The notes beneath the pieces are model-generated. The model saw nothing but the letters and a program-made list of their open reading frames with translations. It was not told the origin of the DNA and ran no database searches. From Rhodoferax sp. (GTDB taxonomy: Bacteria > Pseudomonadota > Gammaproteobacteria > Burkholderiales > Burkholderiaceae_C): a DNA stretch of 64,000 bases. The stretch is from assembly GCF_028688795.1 (NCBI RefSeq), contig NZ_JAQTXM010000003.1, positions 1 to 64,000 on the forward strand. The letters run 5' to 3'. This document shows, in pieces, positions 1-9,380 of this stretch. The translations under genes and the position numbers were made by a program. How positions within the stretch are numbered: position 1 is the first letter of the stretch; the number at the start of each line of letters is the position of its first letter.

Positions 1-126
1 CAATTCAGAACAACAGCGTTGATTTCATTGAGCTATTTCTAATGGATGCCATTAGAAATCCACAAGAAAATGTGAGCAGTTATTGTGCCGCCAAAGTCGG
101 CAGAAGTCCTAATGAACAATCTCGGT
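1..126. other. Window edge, no recognised gene; perfect hairpin
   Basis: No gene is recognised in this AT-richer edge segment. A perfect 11-bp inverted repeat (ATTTCTAATGG, loop ATG, CCATTAGAAAT) lies at 35-59, downstream of the cryptochrome gene that ends at 127 on the minus strand. It has no clear U-tract on either side, so calling it a terminator is only a guess. A plus-strand frame is open from the window edge (base 3) to about 197. It could be the tail of a gene that starts outside, but it runs into the cryptochrome coding region and I recognise nothing in it. Confidence 0.4.
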
Positions 127-1440
127 TCATACCTGATGCCAAAGCTTTTGGTAGCTTTGGTCGGGGTCGTGGTCTTGTGCCTGCTTTTGCACATTGAAGC
201 GCCGCCCGCCGCGTGGGTCAGTGCCCATGCCAGCGATGTAGAGCCAGTTGCCCTGGTTGTTGTAGACGTCGTAATCAATCAGCTGGGCTTCGAACCAGGC
301 GGCACCGGCGCGCCAGTCGCCGTGCAGCTCATGGATCAGATAACTGGCCACCACCTGGCGCAAGCGGTTGGAGAGGTAACCGCTGGCCAGCAGCTCGTGC
401 ATGGCGGCGTCCACCAAGGGTTCAGTGGTGCGGCCCAGGCACCAGCGGGTGAACAGGGCCGGGTCGTGGTGGATGGGCGGCACCTTGTCGCGCAGGCCAC
501 GGTACCGAAACAGCTTGTCGCCATATTGCAGGTGCAGCAGGCGAAAGTAGTCGCGCCACAGCAACTCCAGCAGCAGCCACTCGGTGCCCTCATTGGGGCC
601 CTCGCGCTGCTCATAGTTGCTGATGGTCTGTGCCACTTGGCGTGCCGACAGCGCGCCAGAGGCCAGCCAGCCGGACAATTTGCTGGAAAAGTCCGTGCCC
701 GTGAGGCCGTTGCGTGTGGCTTTGTAATGCCGTGGCAGGTCGCTCGCAAAGTAGCGCGCCAAGTGGGCCAATCCAGCGCGTTCCCCACCGGTAAATTCGG
801 CTTGCAAATATGGCAGGCTGGAACGCGGCTCGGGGCTGTTGTGGCCCAATTTGGCCAGTTCGTCTGCCAGGTTCACCGTGGCGTAGCCGTGCGCGGTTTC
901 GGGCAGCGGCGGCAACTGTGTGGGGGCTGGCAGCGGGACCACGGGTCGTACCTGTGCACACGTCAAGGCCCGCCGAAACTGGGTGTACACGGCAGGCAGG
1001 TCTTGCACCTTGAAGGGCAGGTCATCGGGCTCGAACAAGGTGGACTGCCAGCGGCTGACAACTTCAACGCCGGTATGTTGCAACTGGTCAAGCTCGCTTT
1101 GTTCATGGGTGGCGGCAATGCTTTCGCAGTGGATGGCGGTCGCGTCCACGGCCCGCGCCAGTTTGGGCAACATGTCGGTGGCGGGGCCGTAGACCACGGT
1201 CAGGGCGCTGCCCATGGCGCGCAATTGGGCGTCCAGGTCAATCAGGCTGTCCAGCAGCACCCGTTGGCGGTGCATGCCGGGCTGCATGACGCCCCAGCGT
1301 GTGTCTCCGTTGTGGATGGCGCTGGCGCTGCCCAGGCAGTACACCGGCAGAAGCGCATCAGACTGCGCGCAGGCCTGGACAAGCGCCGGGTTGTCGTGCA
1401 GGCGCAGGTCGTTCCTGAACCAGTAAATCAGAGGGGTCAT
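127..1440 (-). CDS. Cryptochrome DASH / FAD-binding photolyase-family protein
   Basis: The 437-residue protein has the photolyase/cryptochrome layout. An N-terminal alpha/beta antenna domain opens with IYWFRNDLRLHDNPAL, and a C-terminal helical FAD-binding domain contains the YKATRNGL stretch, a WLLLELLWRDYFR helix and a closing WLYIAGMGTDPRGGRRFN block. That closing block is typical of the DASH class, which binds FAD and an antenna cofactor and repairs cyclobutane dimers mainly in single-stranded DNA. The ATG at 1440 is chosen because the conserved antenna domain begins there; the upstream in-frame extension overlaps the DUF2256 gene and looks non-coding. It sits one base after the DUF2256 stop, so the two are probably translationally coupled. 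The DASH assignment is firm at family level; substrate specificity is inference. Confidence 0.93.
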   Translation of the reverse strand: MTPLIYWFRNDLRLHDNPALVQACAQSDALLPVYCLGSASAIHNGDTRWGVMQPGMHRQRVLLDSLIDLDAQLRAMGSALTVVYGPATDMLPKLARAVDATAIHCESIAATHEQSELDQLQHTGVEVVSRWQSTLFEPDDLPFKVQDLPAVYTQFRRALTCAQVRPVVPLPAPTQLPPLPETAHGYATVNLADELAKLGHNSPEPRSSLPYLQAEFTGGERAGLAHLARYFASDLPRHYKATRNGLTGTDFSSKLSGWLASGALSARQVAQTISNYEQREGPNEGTEWLLLELLWRDYFRLLHLQYGDKLFRYRGLRDKVPPIHHDPALFTRWCLGRTTEPLVDAAMHELLASGYLSNRLRQVVASYLIHELHGDWRAGAAWFEAQLIDYDVYNNQGNWLYIAGMGTDPRGGRRFNVQKQAQDHDPDQSYQKLWHQV

Positions 1441-1441
1441 G

Positions 1442-1597
1442 TCAGTCTTGCTGGGAGGTGGGGGATGAGCGGCGGCAGCGCTCAGAGCAGTATTTGACGT
1501 TGCCCCAGTCGCGCGCCCACTTCTTGCGCCAGGCAAAAGCCAGGCCGCAGGTGAGGCAGATTTTGCTGGGCAACTCAGATTTTTTGCGCATTTTCAT
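1442..1597 (-). CDS. DUF2256 small zinc-ribbon-like protein
   Basis: This 51-residue protein starts [10 protein letters not shown] and carries [18 protein letters not shown] followed by YCSERCR. Two Cys-x2/3-Cys pairs around a WRKKW motif are the hallmark of DUF2256. Four cysteines suggest a structural zinc site (inference). The family is often found next to DASH cryptochromes or photolyases, as here, where its stop is one base from the cryptochrome start. Its function is unknown; the constant neighbourhood suggests a role linked to flavoprotein photoreceptor or repair function. The start at 1597 follows a GGAGG-like stretch (on the minus strand) just upstream; a second in-frame ATG lies two codons later. 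Confidence 0.85.
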   Translation of the reverse strand: MKMRKKSELPSKICLTCGLAFAWRKKWARDWGNVKYCSERCRRSSPTSQQD

Positions 1598-1647
1598 GGA
1601 GGAGGTGTGTGCGAGGAGCTTGGGGTTGGTGGACCACGGAGCGGGTG

Positions 1648-3228
1648 TTAGTCAAAGCCCAGGCTCAGCTGCGTGCTAGCGGCAAGGCTTGCCTGGCGGT
1701 TTGGCCGGGTGCTTGTCACTCGCGCGCCCTGGACTTTACGGGATGCATGTTTTTCAACAATGGTGGCTTTGCCTGCGCGCACTGATGGTGTGCGGCGCAA
1801 GCTGTGCAGGCGGTCTTTGGCAAAGCGGGTGGCGGTTTCCAGATCGACCAGTGGCATTGGCCAGGCGTCAGGCGCACCGGGGCGCGCATCCGCACACACG
1901 CGCACGCCACAGGCCGTCTGCACACTCTCGGGCATGCGCCAGGGCTCAAACAACCAACTGTTAGGCACTCGGCGAAGGGCCGGACACCAGCGGCGCACAA
2001 ACAGGCCCTTGGGGTCATGGTCTTGCGCCTGTTTGATTGGGTTGTAGACCCGTGTGGTGTTGATGCCGGTGGTGCCCGACTGCATTTGCATCTGGCTCCA
2101 ATGGATGCCGGGCTCGTAGTCTAAAAACTGCCGCGCCAACCACTGACCCACCTCGCGCCAGTGCAGCCACAGCGGGTAAGCCGCGACTGAGACCAGCATG
2201 GCCCGCATGCGAAAGTTGAGCCAGCCGGTTTCGCGCAGCATGGCCACGCAGGCGTCCACCATCGGCCAGCCGGTGCGCCCGGATTGCAAAGCCTCAAAAT
2301 GCGCCGGGTTCCAGTCGGGCTCACGCAGGCCGTCGTAGCCCCGGTGCACATTGCGCCATTCCAGCTCTGGCTCGGATTCCAGCTTCTGGATAAAGTGGCA
2401 GTGCCAATGCAATCGGCTTAAAAATGCCTCTAGCCCTTTTGCAGCATGCGCAGAGTGCTCTTTTAACTGTAGTAACTTGTGATCGGTGGCTTGCACCACC
2501 TCGCGCAGGCTCAAACACCCAAACGTCAGGTAGGGCGACAGGCGCGAGCAAGCGCTGGGTGCCGACAGCGGTGACGAGATACCGCCCCGGTAATGGCGGC
2601 AACGGTCATTCAAAAAATCATCCAGCACCGCCAGCCCCGCGCTGCGTCCGCCACGCTGGCGCTCAGGTGGGTCAAACGCGTCGAGCCCCAGTTCTTGCGC
2701 GCTGAACACATGCTGCGCGTGCCAGGGCGACGGCGCAAATTGCAGGGCGCCAGGCGTGGGGCAGGGTAACTGGGGCGCTGCCGTATGGGTGACCCAATGG
2801 CTTTGCCAGTGGTTGCGGCTGACCAGTCGGCGCACCACACCAAATTGGGGGAATTCTTGCCAGCCAACCCCTTGGGCGCGGCACCAGCGTGCCATTGCCT
2901 TGTCGCGCTCAAAGGTCACGCCGTTGCCAGTTTCTTCGTGTGAATACAAGCGCTCGAAAGGGGCCAGTGCGTGCAACTGCGCCAACACCTCAGGCACTTC
3001 GCCAGTGCGCACATGCAGGCGGCCACCCAGCGCTTTCAGCGCGTGGGCCAGTTCGCGCAGGCTTTCCAGGATGAATTCATGGTGTTGGCGTGCCGCATCT
3101 GGCTGCACCCATAAGCTGGGCTCAATCACATACAGGCACAGTACCGGGCCGTACGCGGCGGCGTTGGTTAGCGCGGCGTGGTCGTGCAGTCGCAAGTCGC
3201 GCTTGAACCAGACCACGCCGTAGCTCAC
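1648..3228 (-). CDS. Deoxyribodipyrimidine photolyase-family protein (class distinct from DASH)
   Basis: A 526-residue second photolyase/cryptochrome. The N-terminus [17 protein letters not shown] is the antenna-domain start. The FAD domain shows [52 protein letters not shown] and [14 protein letters not shown]. The last block matches the iron-sulfur-lacking photolyase-like proteins of proteobacteria rather than DASH. A C-terminal basic tail of about 60 residues (from about 465) has no recognisable domain. The GTG start at 3228 is chosen because it overlaps the DUF3429 stop as GTGA and sits just before the conserved antenna motif. Residues of about 250-270 are encoded by a palindromic family A repeat (2420-2481), read as HAAKGLEAF. 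It is likely co-transcribed with DUF3429. Exact lesion specificity is not visible. Confidence 0.9.
   Translation of the reverse strand: MSYGVVWFKRDLRLHDHAALTNAAAYGPVLCLYVIEPSLWVQPDAARQHHEFILESLRELAHALKALGGRLHVRTGEVPEVLAQLHALAPFERLYSHEETGNGVTFERDKAMARWCRAQGVGWQEFPQFGVVRRLVSRNHWQSHWVTHTAAPQLPCPTPGALQFAPSPWHAQHVFSAQELGLDAFDPPERQRGGRSAGLAVLDDFLNDRCRHYRGGISSPLSAPSACSRLSPYLTFGCLSLREVVQATDHKLLQLKEHSAHAAKGLEAFLSRLHWHCHFIQKLESEPELEWRNVHRGYDGLREPDWNPAHFEALQSGRTGWPMVDACVAMLRETGWLNFRMRAMLVSVAAYPLWLHWREVGQWLARQFLDYEPGIHWSQMQMQSGTTGINTTRVYNPIKQAQDHDPKGLFVRRWCPALRRVPNSWLFEPWRMPESVQTACGVRVCADARPGAPDAWPMPLVDLETATRFAKDRLHSLRRTPSVRAGKATIVEKHASRKVQGARVTSTRPNRQASLAASTQLSLGFD
2420..2481 (-). repeat. Family A palindromic element, in frame in photolyase gene
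   Basis: On the minus strand the stretch reads AGTTACTACAG, then GCGCATGCTGCAAAAGGG, then CTAGAGGC, matching the family A core. It lies in the sense direction of the host gene and is translated in the frame that gives A-H-A-A-K-G-L-E. The same frame is used by the uvrA copy at 57596. It falls between two conserved photolyase blocks (LREVVQAT and [11 protein letters not shown]), so it forms or lengthens a loop. Confidence 0.75.
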
Positions 3229-3704
3229 GCGCTTAAGCCCCCTTGTGTCAAGCCTTGCCCGAGCAAATAAACCGTGGCCAGACACAGGCATGCCACCACC
3301 GTGAGCTGCAGGCGCAGCGGCAAATACCAGGTCGGCAGCGCCAGCACCCGGGCCAACCGCAGGTCTTGCCGGTAATGGGCCAGCAGCCCGCCCAGCAACA
3401 GTGTGGTGCCCGCCGCAGGGGACACCAGCAGCGCCACCCAGGCGACCAGGCTGGGCATCACGCTCCAGGCATACACGCCATTGGCTGGCTGCTCTTGGGT
3501 GGCGGGGTGCACCATGGCAAACGCCCAGTGCAAGGCGCCTACAAAACTCAGAATCACCGCACCATAGCTCAGCAGCATTTTTTGCCAAAGCTCACGGTGG
3601 TTGGCATCCAGCGCACTTGCCAAGGCCAGCACCACAAACGGCAACAGGCCACCGTAGCCCAGCCAGGCGACGATGGCGGGGCGGGAGGATTCAGAAGATG
3701 TCAT
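3225..3704 (-). CDS. DUF3429 family membrane protein
   Basis: This 159-residue, strongly hydrophobic protein has about five predicted membrane segments (for example WLGYGGLLPFVVLALASAL, AVILSFVGALHWAFAM, LVAWVALLVSPAAGTTLLLG and a C-terminal LTVVACLCLATVYLLG). The WLGYGGLLPF opening and SFVGALHWAFA are characteristic of DUF3429. The function is unknown. The ATG at 3704 is preferred over an upstream one at 3740 because homologous sequence begins near SRPAIVAWLGY. Its stop overlaps the GTG start of the photolyase gene by four bases, indicating an operon with translational coupling. The role in a light-repair operon is unknown. Confidence 0.82.
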   Translation of the reverse strand: MTSSESSRPAIVAWLGYGGLLPFVVLALASALDANHRELWQKMLLSYGAVILSFVGALHWAFAMVHPATQEQPANGVYAWSVMPSLVAWVALLVSPAAGTTLLLGGLLAHYRQDLRLARVLALPTWYLPLRLQLTVVACLCLATVYLLGQGLTQGGLSA

Positions 3705-3829
3705 GGTGGTCTTTGGGTGGAGTGGGTCAGGCCAGGTCATTGTGTGCGATGCCTCTAGGTGCTGCGCCCCTCAATTGGCAAAATACCCCCGCGCATGACG
3801 GTCTTTGGCCGCAGTTTTTATCATGCGGC

Positions 3830-4534
3830 ATGAATTCAAAACCACCTGCCTCACACGCCGCCAAACCCGCCAAGCCTCGCTTTGCCTTGTGGCTGGCACT
3901 CGCCGTCAGTTTGGGGTTGATTGGTTGGTGGGAATTTGCCACGCCCCGCGCGCCGGGGGCCGCCACACCGCCAGCAGAAGACCTGGCTCAGCCTGCGGGC
4001 AGCGAAGTGGCGGTGCTGGCTGGCGGCTGTTTCTGGTGCACCGAGGCCGACTTTGACAAGCTGCCTGGCGTGTTGTCCACCACCTCTGGCTACACCGGCG
4101 GCAAAACTTCCAACCCAACCTATTCTGAGGTGTCGAGCCATGCCACCGGTCATGCTGAAGCAGTGCGGGTGGTGTTTGACCCCAAACAGGTGAGCTACGC
4201 GCAATTGCTGGCCTACTTCTGGAAGACCATCGACCCCACCGTGCGAGACCGCCAGTTTTGCGACATTGGCACACCTTACCGCACGGCGATATTTGCAGCC
4301 ACGCCAGCGCAACTGCAGTTAGCCAAGGAGTCACTGGCGGCGCTGGCGCAGAGCAAACCGTTTGCCGATCCGATTCAAACCCAGATTGTGATGCTGGATG
4401 ATTTTTACCCCGCTGAGCAAGAGCATCAAAACTACCACCAGAACAACCCGGTGCGATACAACTACTACCGCACCAGTTGTGGCCGAGATGCCCGCCTCAA
4501 ACAGCTTTGGGGTACCCCTGCTGCCTCCCAATAA
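3830..4534 (+). CDS. msrA: Peptide-methionine (S)-S-oxide reductase, membrane-anchored
   Basis: A 234-residue MsrA that reduces methionine-S-sulfoxide in damaged proteins. The catalytic GCFWC motif is at residues 66-70, followed by the family blocks SGYTGG, NPTYSEVSSHATGHAEAV and QFCDIGTPYRTAIF, and a C-terminal cysteine in RTSCGRD as a likely resolving residue. Residues about 18-35 (FALWLALAVSLGLIGWW) form a single N-terminal membrane anchor or uncleaved signal, so the enzyme probably faces the periplasm. The ATG at 3830 is the only start that gives a clean anchor. It is transcribed away from the photolyase/DUF3429 operon, so the 125-bp gap probably holds divergent promoters. The neighbourhood fits photo-oxidative damage repair. 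Confidence 0.93.
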   Translation: MNSKPPASHAAKPAKPRFALWLALAVSLGLIGWWEFATPRAPGAATPPAEDLAQPAGSEVAVLAGGCFWCTEADFDKLPGVLSTTSGYTGGKTSNPTYSEVSSHATGHAEAVRVVFDPKQVSYAQLLAYFWKTIDPTVRDRQFCDIGTPYRTAIFAATPAQLQLAKESLAALAQSKPFADPIQTQIVMLDDFYPAEQEHQNYHQNNPVRYNYYRTSCGRDARLKQLWGTPAASQ

Positions 4535-4540
4535 TTTATA

Positions 4541-4610
4541 AGAAATAAGGCTGTAGCGCTTATGGAATAAGCGCGAGGCACTATAAAAAACATAGTATTT
4601 TGGCTGGGCT
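4541..4610 (-). repeat. Family A palindromic element between msrA and maeB
   Basis: The core holds a perfect 8-bp hairpin GCGCTTAT, GGA, ATAAGCGC (on the plus strand) flanked by CTGTA on one side and GAGGCACTAT on the other, matching the family in minus orientation. It lies between two convergent genes, 6 bases after the msrA stop, so it could also act as a transcription terminator. Confidence 0.75.
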
Positions 4611-4634
4611 TTCTATTGGCCTGATGAACTGGCT

Positions 4635-6938
4635 TTAACGCACGGCGTGTACGTCTGCCACCGCCAGCGCTGTCATGTTGACCACGCGGCGCACGGTGCT
4701 GGAGGGGTTCAGCACATGTGCGGTGGCGGCTGCACCGAGCAGAATCGGGCCCACTGTGACACCGTTGCCACCGGTCATCTTGAGCACGTTGAACAAGATG
4801 TTGGCCGAGTCCAGGTTGGGGCAAATCAAGATGTTGGCCGGGCCGCTGAGTGTGCTGTCGAGCAAAGTTGCCTTGCGGATGTCTTCTGACAAGGCGGCGT
4901 CGCCCTGCATCTCGCCGTCGCATTCCACTTCTGGGCACGCTATTCTGAACAGATCACGGGCTGCGCGCATTTTGCGTGCCGAGCCACGGCTGGACGAGCC
5001 GTAATTGGAGTGCGACAAAAACGCAATTTTGGGTTGTAAACCGAAGCGCTTGACCTCAGTGGCGGCCATTTGTGCAATGTTGGCGAGCTGCTCGGCACTC
5101 GGGTCTTCATTGACATAAGTGTCGGCCACAAACAGCGAATGGCTCTCCAGCATCAGGGCGTTCAGGGTGGCAAAGTTGCTGACACCGGGGGCGCGGCCAA
5201 TCACGTCGCGCACATGGTCCAGGTGCACGTCAAAGCGGCCATGCAGCCCACACAACATGGCGTCGGCGTGGCCGAGCTTGACCATCAGCGCGGCAATGGT
5301 GGTGGTGCTGCGGCGCACCGCAGCCTTGGCGGCTTCCGGGCTGACGCCATTGCGCCCCATCAGCTGGTGGTAACTTTCCCAGTACTGGCGAAAACGCGGG
5401 TCGTCCTCGGGGTTGACCACGTCCACATCGCGGCCCAGCTGCAGGCGCAGGCCGGCCTTGGCAATGCGGGCTTCGATCACAGCCGGGCGGCCGATCAAAA
5501 TGGGCCGGGCCAGTTGGCCTTCGACCACGATCTGGGCGGCGCGCAGCACGCGCTCGTCTTCGCCTTCGGCATAGGCCACGCGTTTGGAGGCGGCTGGGGC
5601 GTTGCGCGCGGCGTTGAACACGGGCTCCATCAGCAAGCCGGTGGAGTAGACAAAACGTGCCAGCGTCTGGCGGTAGGCGTCCATGTCCTTGATCGGGCGC
5701 TTGGCCACGCCAGAGGCCTCTGCGGCAGCTGCCACGGCGGGCGCAATGCGCAAAATCAGGCGTGAGTCAAACGGTTTGGGGATGATGAAATCCACACCAA
5801 ACGCCAGCTCTTGCCCGGCGTAGGCATGGGCCACCTCTTCGCTGATGTCGGCCTTGGCCAGCGCAGCAATCTCTTGCACGCAGGCCAGCTTCATTTCTTC
5901 GGTGATCTGGGTCGCGCCGCAGTCCAGCGCACCGCGGAAGATGTACGGGAAACACAGCACGTTGTTGACCTGGTTGGGGTAATCCGAGCGGCCGGTGGCA
6001 ATGATGCAATCGGGCCGCACGGCCTTGGCCAGTTCGGGGCGAATCTCAGGCTCGGGGTTGGCCAGCGCCAGAATGATGGGCTGGCGCGCCATGGTTTTGA
6101 CCATGTCTTGCGTCAGCACCCCGGCGGCCGAGCAGCCTAGAAACACATCGGCTTCATTGACCGCATCAGCCAACGTGCGGGCAGTGGTGTCTTGCTCAAA
6201 ACGCGCCTTGGAGTGGTCGTAACCACCTGGGCGGCCCTTGAAAATCACACCTTTGGAGTCGCACAAAAACACGTTTTTGACCTGTACGCCCAGGCCCACC
6301 ATGACCCCCAGGCAGGCCAGCGCGGCGGCACCGGCGCCCGACACGGCCACCTTCACGTCCTGGATGTTTTTGCCCACCAACTCCAGCGCATTCACCAGCG
6401 CTGCACTGCTGATGATGGCAGTGCCGTGCTGGTCATCATGGAACACCGGAATGCCCATGCGCGCCTTGAGCTTTTCTTCAATGTAGAAACATTCGGGGGC
6501 CTTGATGTCTTCCAGGTTGATGCCGCCCAGCGTGGGCTCCAGCGCGGCAATGATCTCAATGAGTTTGTCGGGGTCGCGCTCGGCCAGCTCGATGTCAAAC
6601 ACGTCGATGCCAGCAAATTTCTTGAACAGGCAGGCCTTGCCTTCCATCACCGGCTTGCCCGCCAGCGGGCCAATGTCGCCCAGGCCCAGCACGGCGGTGC
6701 CGTTGGTCACCACGCCCACCAGGTTTCCTCGGCTGGTGTAGTCATAAGCCAGGTCAGGGTTGGCCTGAATGTCCAGGCAGGGATAAGCCACACCGGGTGA
6801 GTAAGCCAGTGCCAGATCGCGCTGGTTGATCAACGGCTTGGTGGCGTTGACCGAGATCTTGCCGCGCGTGGGAAAGCGGTGGTAATCACGCGATGCGTCG
6901 CCCAGGGCTTGTTCAGCGCTGGATAGTTCATGGCTCAT
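4635..6938 (-). CDS. maeB: NADP-dependent malic enzyme (MaeB type with C-terminal phosphotransacetylase-like domain)
   Basis: A 767-residue enzyme that converts malate to pyruvate, CO2 and NADPH. Residues 1-430 are the malic enzyme part: SPGVAYPCL, the [13 protein letters not shown] block, [10 protein letters not shown] (metal/substrate region) and the nucleotide-binding [12 protein letters not shown]. Residues about 440-767 form a phosphate acetyl/butyryltransferase-like domain ([24 protein letters not shown]-type [16 protein letters not shown]). In MaeB enzymes this domain is thought to bind acetyl-CoA as an allosteric effector. An AGGAG sits seven bases before the ATG at 6938. It stands alone on the minus strand, facing msrA. 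The length and domain order are standard. Confidence 0.96.
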   Translation of the reverse strand: MSHELSSAEQALGDASRDYHRFPTRGKISVNATKPLINQRDLALAYSPGVAYPCLDIQANPDLAYDYTSRGNLVGVVTNGTAVLGLGDIGPLAGKPVMEGKACLFKKFAGIDVFDIELAERDPDKLIEIIAALEPTLGGINLEDIKAPECFYIEEKLKARMGIPVFHDDQHGTAIISSAALVNALELVGKNIQDVKVAVSGAGAAALACLGVMVGLGVQVKNVFLCDSKGVIFKGRPGGYDHSKARFEQDTTARTLADAVNEADVFLGCSAAGVLTQDMVKTMARQPIILALANPEPEIRPELAKAVRPDCIIATGRSDYPNQVNNVLCFPYIFRGALDCGATQITEEMKLACVQEIAALAKADISEEVAHAYAGQELAFGVDFIIPKPFDSRLILRIAPAVAAAAEASGVAKRPIKDMDAYRQTLARFVYSTGLLMEPVFNAARNAPAASKRVAYAEGEDERVLRAAQIVVEGQLARPILIGRPAVIEARIAKAGLRLQLGRDVDVVNPEDDPRFRQYWESYHQLMGRNGVSPEAAKAAVRRSTTTIAALMVKLGHADAMLCGLHGRFDVHLDHVRDVIGRAPGVSNFATLNALMLESHSLFVADTYVNEDPSAEQLANIAQMAATEVKRFGLQPKIAFLSHSNYGSSSRGSARKMRAARDLFRIACPEVECDGEMQGDAALSEDIRKATLLDSTLSGPANILICPNLDSANILFNVLKMTGGNGVTVGPILLGAAATAHVLNPSSTVRRVVNMTALAVADVHAVR

Positions 6939-7035
6939 GGAGGCTCCTGATGTAATAGACGGCGTCTACTTTACACCCGGAAAACGCAGAGTTCTCTGAC
7001 AGATTGGCTGTCACACAAGGGTGGACTGCCCAAAT

Positions 7036-7947
7036 TCACGTCAGCACAAAATTCGCGTTTGGCCGGGCGATGGGCGGGGGCACATCACCCAGCATTTCAG
7101 ACAGACTGGCATGGATGCCGGTCACCATGGCGTCTAGCGCCAGATCGTTGTCGGCCAGGCCAAACGGGTTCTCAATCTCATCACTCAGGGCTTCCAGGGC
7201 GAAGAAGGTGTACGACACAAACGTCACCACCAGCGGCGTCATCCAGCCAATGCTGTCGACCAGCCCAAACGGCAACAGCGCGCAATACAGGTAAACGCTG
7301 CGGTGCAGAATCACCGAGTAGGCAAACGGCAAGGGCGTGTTGGCAATGCGTTCGCAACTGCCCAGGGCCAATGACAGGCCGTCGAGCGACGCCTCCATCT
7401 TGTGCGCCAGCATCGGCTCCAGCAGCTTTTGCTGCCGGCAATCACGCAACCATTGGCCGAGCCAGAGCAACACCAGTGCGGGGGCCGAGCGTGCGCTGGC
7501 CAACTGCAGCCGCAAGGTCTCGGGCAGCAGGCCCTCGGTGTGCGCGGTGGGCGTTTGCTCACGCAACTGGTTGCGCATGGTGCTGGCAAAGCCAACCAGC
7601 CCCAGCACAAACGGACGCACATCGCGCCCAGGCGCAACAAAAGTCAGAGCCTGGCGCGTCAGGTTGCGTGCTTCTACCAGCACGCTGCCCCATTGTTTGC
7701 GGGCTTCCCAATAACGGTCGTAACTTGCGTTGATGCGAAAACCAAGAAAAATAGCGAATGAAATGCCCATCAACGAAAACGGGCTGGCGTTGAGTGTGAC
7801 TTTCCATAAAAAAAGCTGGCCATGCGCCAACACCACCGCGCAAGACAGGACAAAAATGAACAGTTGCTGGCCGTAAATGCGGTGTACCAGCGAACCTCGC
7901 CGAACAAGCAGCAGGCGAATCCAATGGGGTCGGGGGCGAACAATCAC
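7036..7947 (-). CDS. Bestrophin family (UPF0187) ion channel
   Basis: A 303-residue membrane protein with the bacterial bestrophin pattern: two N-terminal membrane segments (IYGQQLFIFVLSCAVVLAHG, FSLMGISFAIFLGFRINASYDRYWEARKQWG) and two more near residue 210-245. The INASYDRYWEAR motif after the second helix is diagnostic. The C-terminal EIENPFGLADNDLALDAM matches the acidic bestrophin region. Bacterial homologues form pentameric channels, some cation-selective. The ion carried here cannot be told from sequence. It lies about 100 bp upstream of maeB on the same strand but appears to have its own unit. The ATG at 7947 begins directly before the conserved first helix. Confidence 0.9.
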   Translation of the reverse strand: MIVRPRPHWIRLLLVRRGSLVHRIYGQQLFIFVLSCAVVLAHGQLFLWKVTLNASPFSLMGISFAIFLGFRINASYDRYWEARKQWGSVLVEARNLTRQALTFVAPGRDVRPFVLGLVGFASTMRNQLREQTPTAHTEGLLPETLRLQLASARSAPALVLLWLGQWLRDCRQQKLLEPMLAHKMEASLDGLSLALGSCERIANTPLPFAYSVILHRSVYLYCALLPFGLVDSIGWMTPLVVTFVSYTFFALEALSDEIENPFGLADNDLALDAMVTGIHASLSEMLGDVPPPIARPNANFVLT

Positions 7948-8105
7948 GATGAAAACAAGCGTCTGAAAGCCGGTGTGTTATGGAGCAGGCATTGTCACTG
8001 ATGCCGCCTATGTGTACTGGGAAAATCAGGGTTTACCCTATGTTTAGTTGCAACACGGCAACGCGCAAGCGCTGGTTCCCCATCATCGCCCAAGCATCTA
8101 TTTTT

Positions 8106-9332
8106 CTACGCCAGCAAGTCGCACAAGCTGCGGGCAATCACCTTGGTGGCGCGGCGCAGGTCTTCCAGGTCCAGCCGCTCATCGGCGCGCTTGGCATGGG
8201 ATTCGAGCACGGTGCGGGGTCCGGCGCCGTAGATCACGCCGGGTATGCCGGCCTCGCAGAACAGCCGCACATCGGTGTAAAGCGGGGTGCCCAAGGCGGG
8301 AATGTCTTCGCCAAAAACGGCTTTGCCGTGTTGCTGAATGGCATCCACCAAGGGCTTGTTTCCGGGCAGCGGTTGCATGCTTTTGGCCAGCAACATGCGT
8401 CTGACCTCCACTGTGATGCCGGGGGATTGTGCCGCCGTGTGGGCAATGAGTTCGCGCAGGCCGGCTTCGACGTCTGCTGCGTTCTCTTCTGGAATCATGC
8501 GCCGGTCCAGCTTGAAGCTGACCCGCCCCGGAATCACATTGGTGTTGGTGCCACCAACGATCAGCCCCACGTTCAGGTACGGGTGGGTGATGCCTTCCAC
8601 CTGCGAGGTGATGGCCTTGTAAAGCGCGTTTTGTGCGTAAAGCGCATTGAGAATTTTGACGGCACCCTGCAGCGCATCGACACCGGATTCTGGAATGGCG
8701 GCGTGCGCCATCTGGCCGTGCACCGTCACCTCCAGTTGCAGGCAGCCGTTGTGGGCGGTGATTACCTGGTAGCTGAATCCGGCGGCAATCATCAGATCGG
8801 GTTGTGTCAGTTTGTGCTTGAGCAGCCAGCCTGGGCCAACTTCACCGCCAAACTCTTCGTCGTAGGTGAACAGCAGCTCCAGCTGGCCTTTTTGCGGTTG
8901 GCACACGGCTTCCAGCGCGCGCATGGCGAAGGTGAAGGTGGAAAAGTCGCATTTGCTGACGGCGCTGGCGCGGCCAAAAATCTTGCCGTCTTCAATCTCG
9001 CCGCCATAGGGGTCATGCGTCCAGCCCTCACCGGGCGGCACCACGTCGCCATGGGCGTTCAGCGCAATAGTTTTGCCGCCTGGGCCATAGGCGCGGCGCA
9101 CGATGAGGTTGGTGATGCTTTGCAACCCGGCGGCATGCACTTCAGCGGCGGGCACCGGGTGTTTTTCGGCGTCAATGCCCATGGCTTGCAGCAGCGCAAA
9201 GGTGCGTTCGGCGTGCGGTGCGTTGTTGCCGGGGGGCGTGTCGGTGGGGACTTGGATGAGTTCTTGCAGAAAGCGCACTTGCTCATCAAAGTGGGCGTCA
9301 ATCCAGGCGTCAAGTTGGGTGTAGTTGGTCAT
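8106..9332 (-). CDS. M20 family metallopeptidase / ArgE-DapE-type deacylase
   Basis: A 408-residue M20 zinc hydrolase. The motifs LNAHGDVVPPGEGW (first metal ligand and catalytic Asp), LLFTYDEEFGGEVGPG (catalytic Glu region) and a dimerisation domain with GQMAHAAIPESGVDAL are visible. Relatives include acetylornithine deacetylase and succinyl-diaminopimelate desuccinylase. It is the last gene of a minus-strand run puuE, uraD-allC, this gene, with a 48-bp gap to the fusion gene. A role on an amide intermediate of purine breakdown (such as ureidoglycolate or a carbamoylated product) is therefore plausible but unproven. The start ATG at 9332 fits the family N-terminus. Confidence 0.88.
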   Translation of the reverse strand: MTNYTQLDAWIDAHFDEQVRFLQELIQVPTDTPPGNNAPHAERTFALLQAMGIDAEKHPVPAAEVHAAGLQSITNLIVRRAYGPGGKTIALNAHGDVVPPGEGWTHDPYGGEIEDGKIFGRASAVSKCDFSTFTFAMRALEAVCQPQKGQLELLFTYDEEFGGEVGPGWLLKHKLTQPDLMIAAGFSYQVITAHNGCLQLEVTVHGQMAHAAIPESGVDALQGAVKILNALYAQNALYKAITSQVEGITHPYLNVGLIVGGTNTNVIPGRVSFKLDRRMIPEENAADVEAGLRELIAHTAAQSPGITVEVRRMLLAKSMQPLPGNKPLVDAIQQHGKAVFGEDIPALGTPLYTDVRLFCEAGIPGVIYGAGPRTVLESHAKRADERLDLEDLRRATKVIARSLCDLLA

Positions 9333-9380
9333 GGTGGTGCAGGCTTGTTGTCGAGGCAGTGTGCGGTTGTGGGGCGGACT

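Noticed and set aside
85..1497. Long open frame opposite the cryptochrome gene
   Set aside because: A GC-rich shadow frame with biased, repetitive Val/Gln/Gly composition and no recognisable domain; the minus strand encodes a clear cryptochrome.
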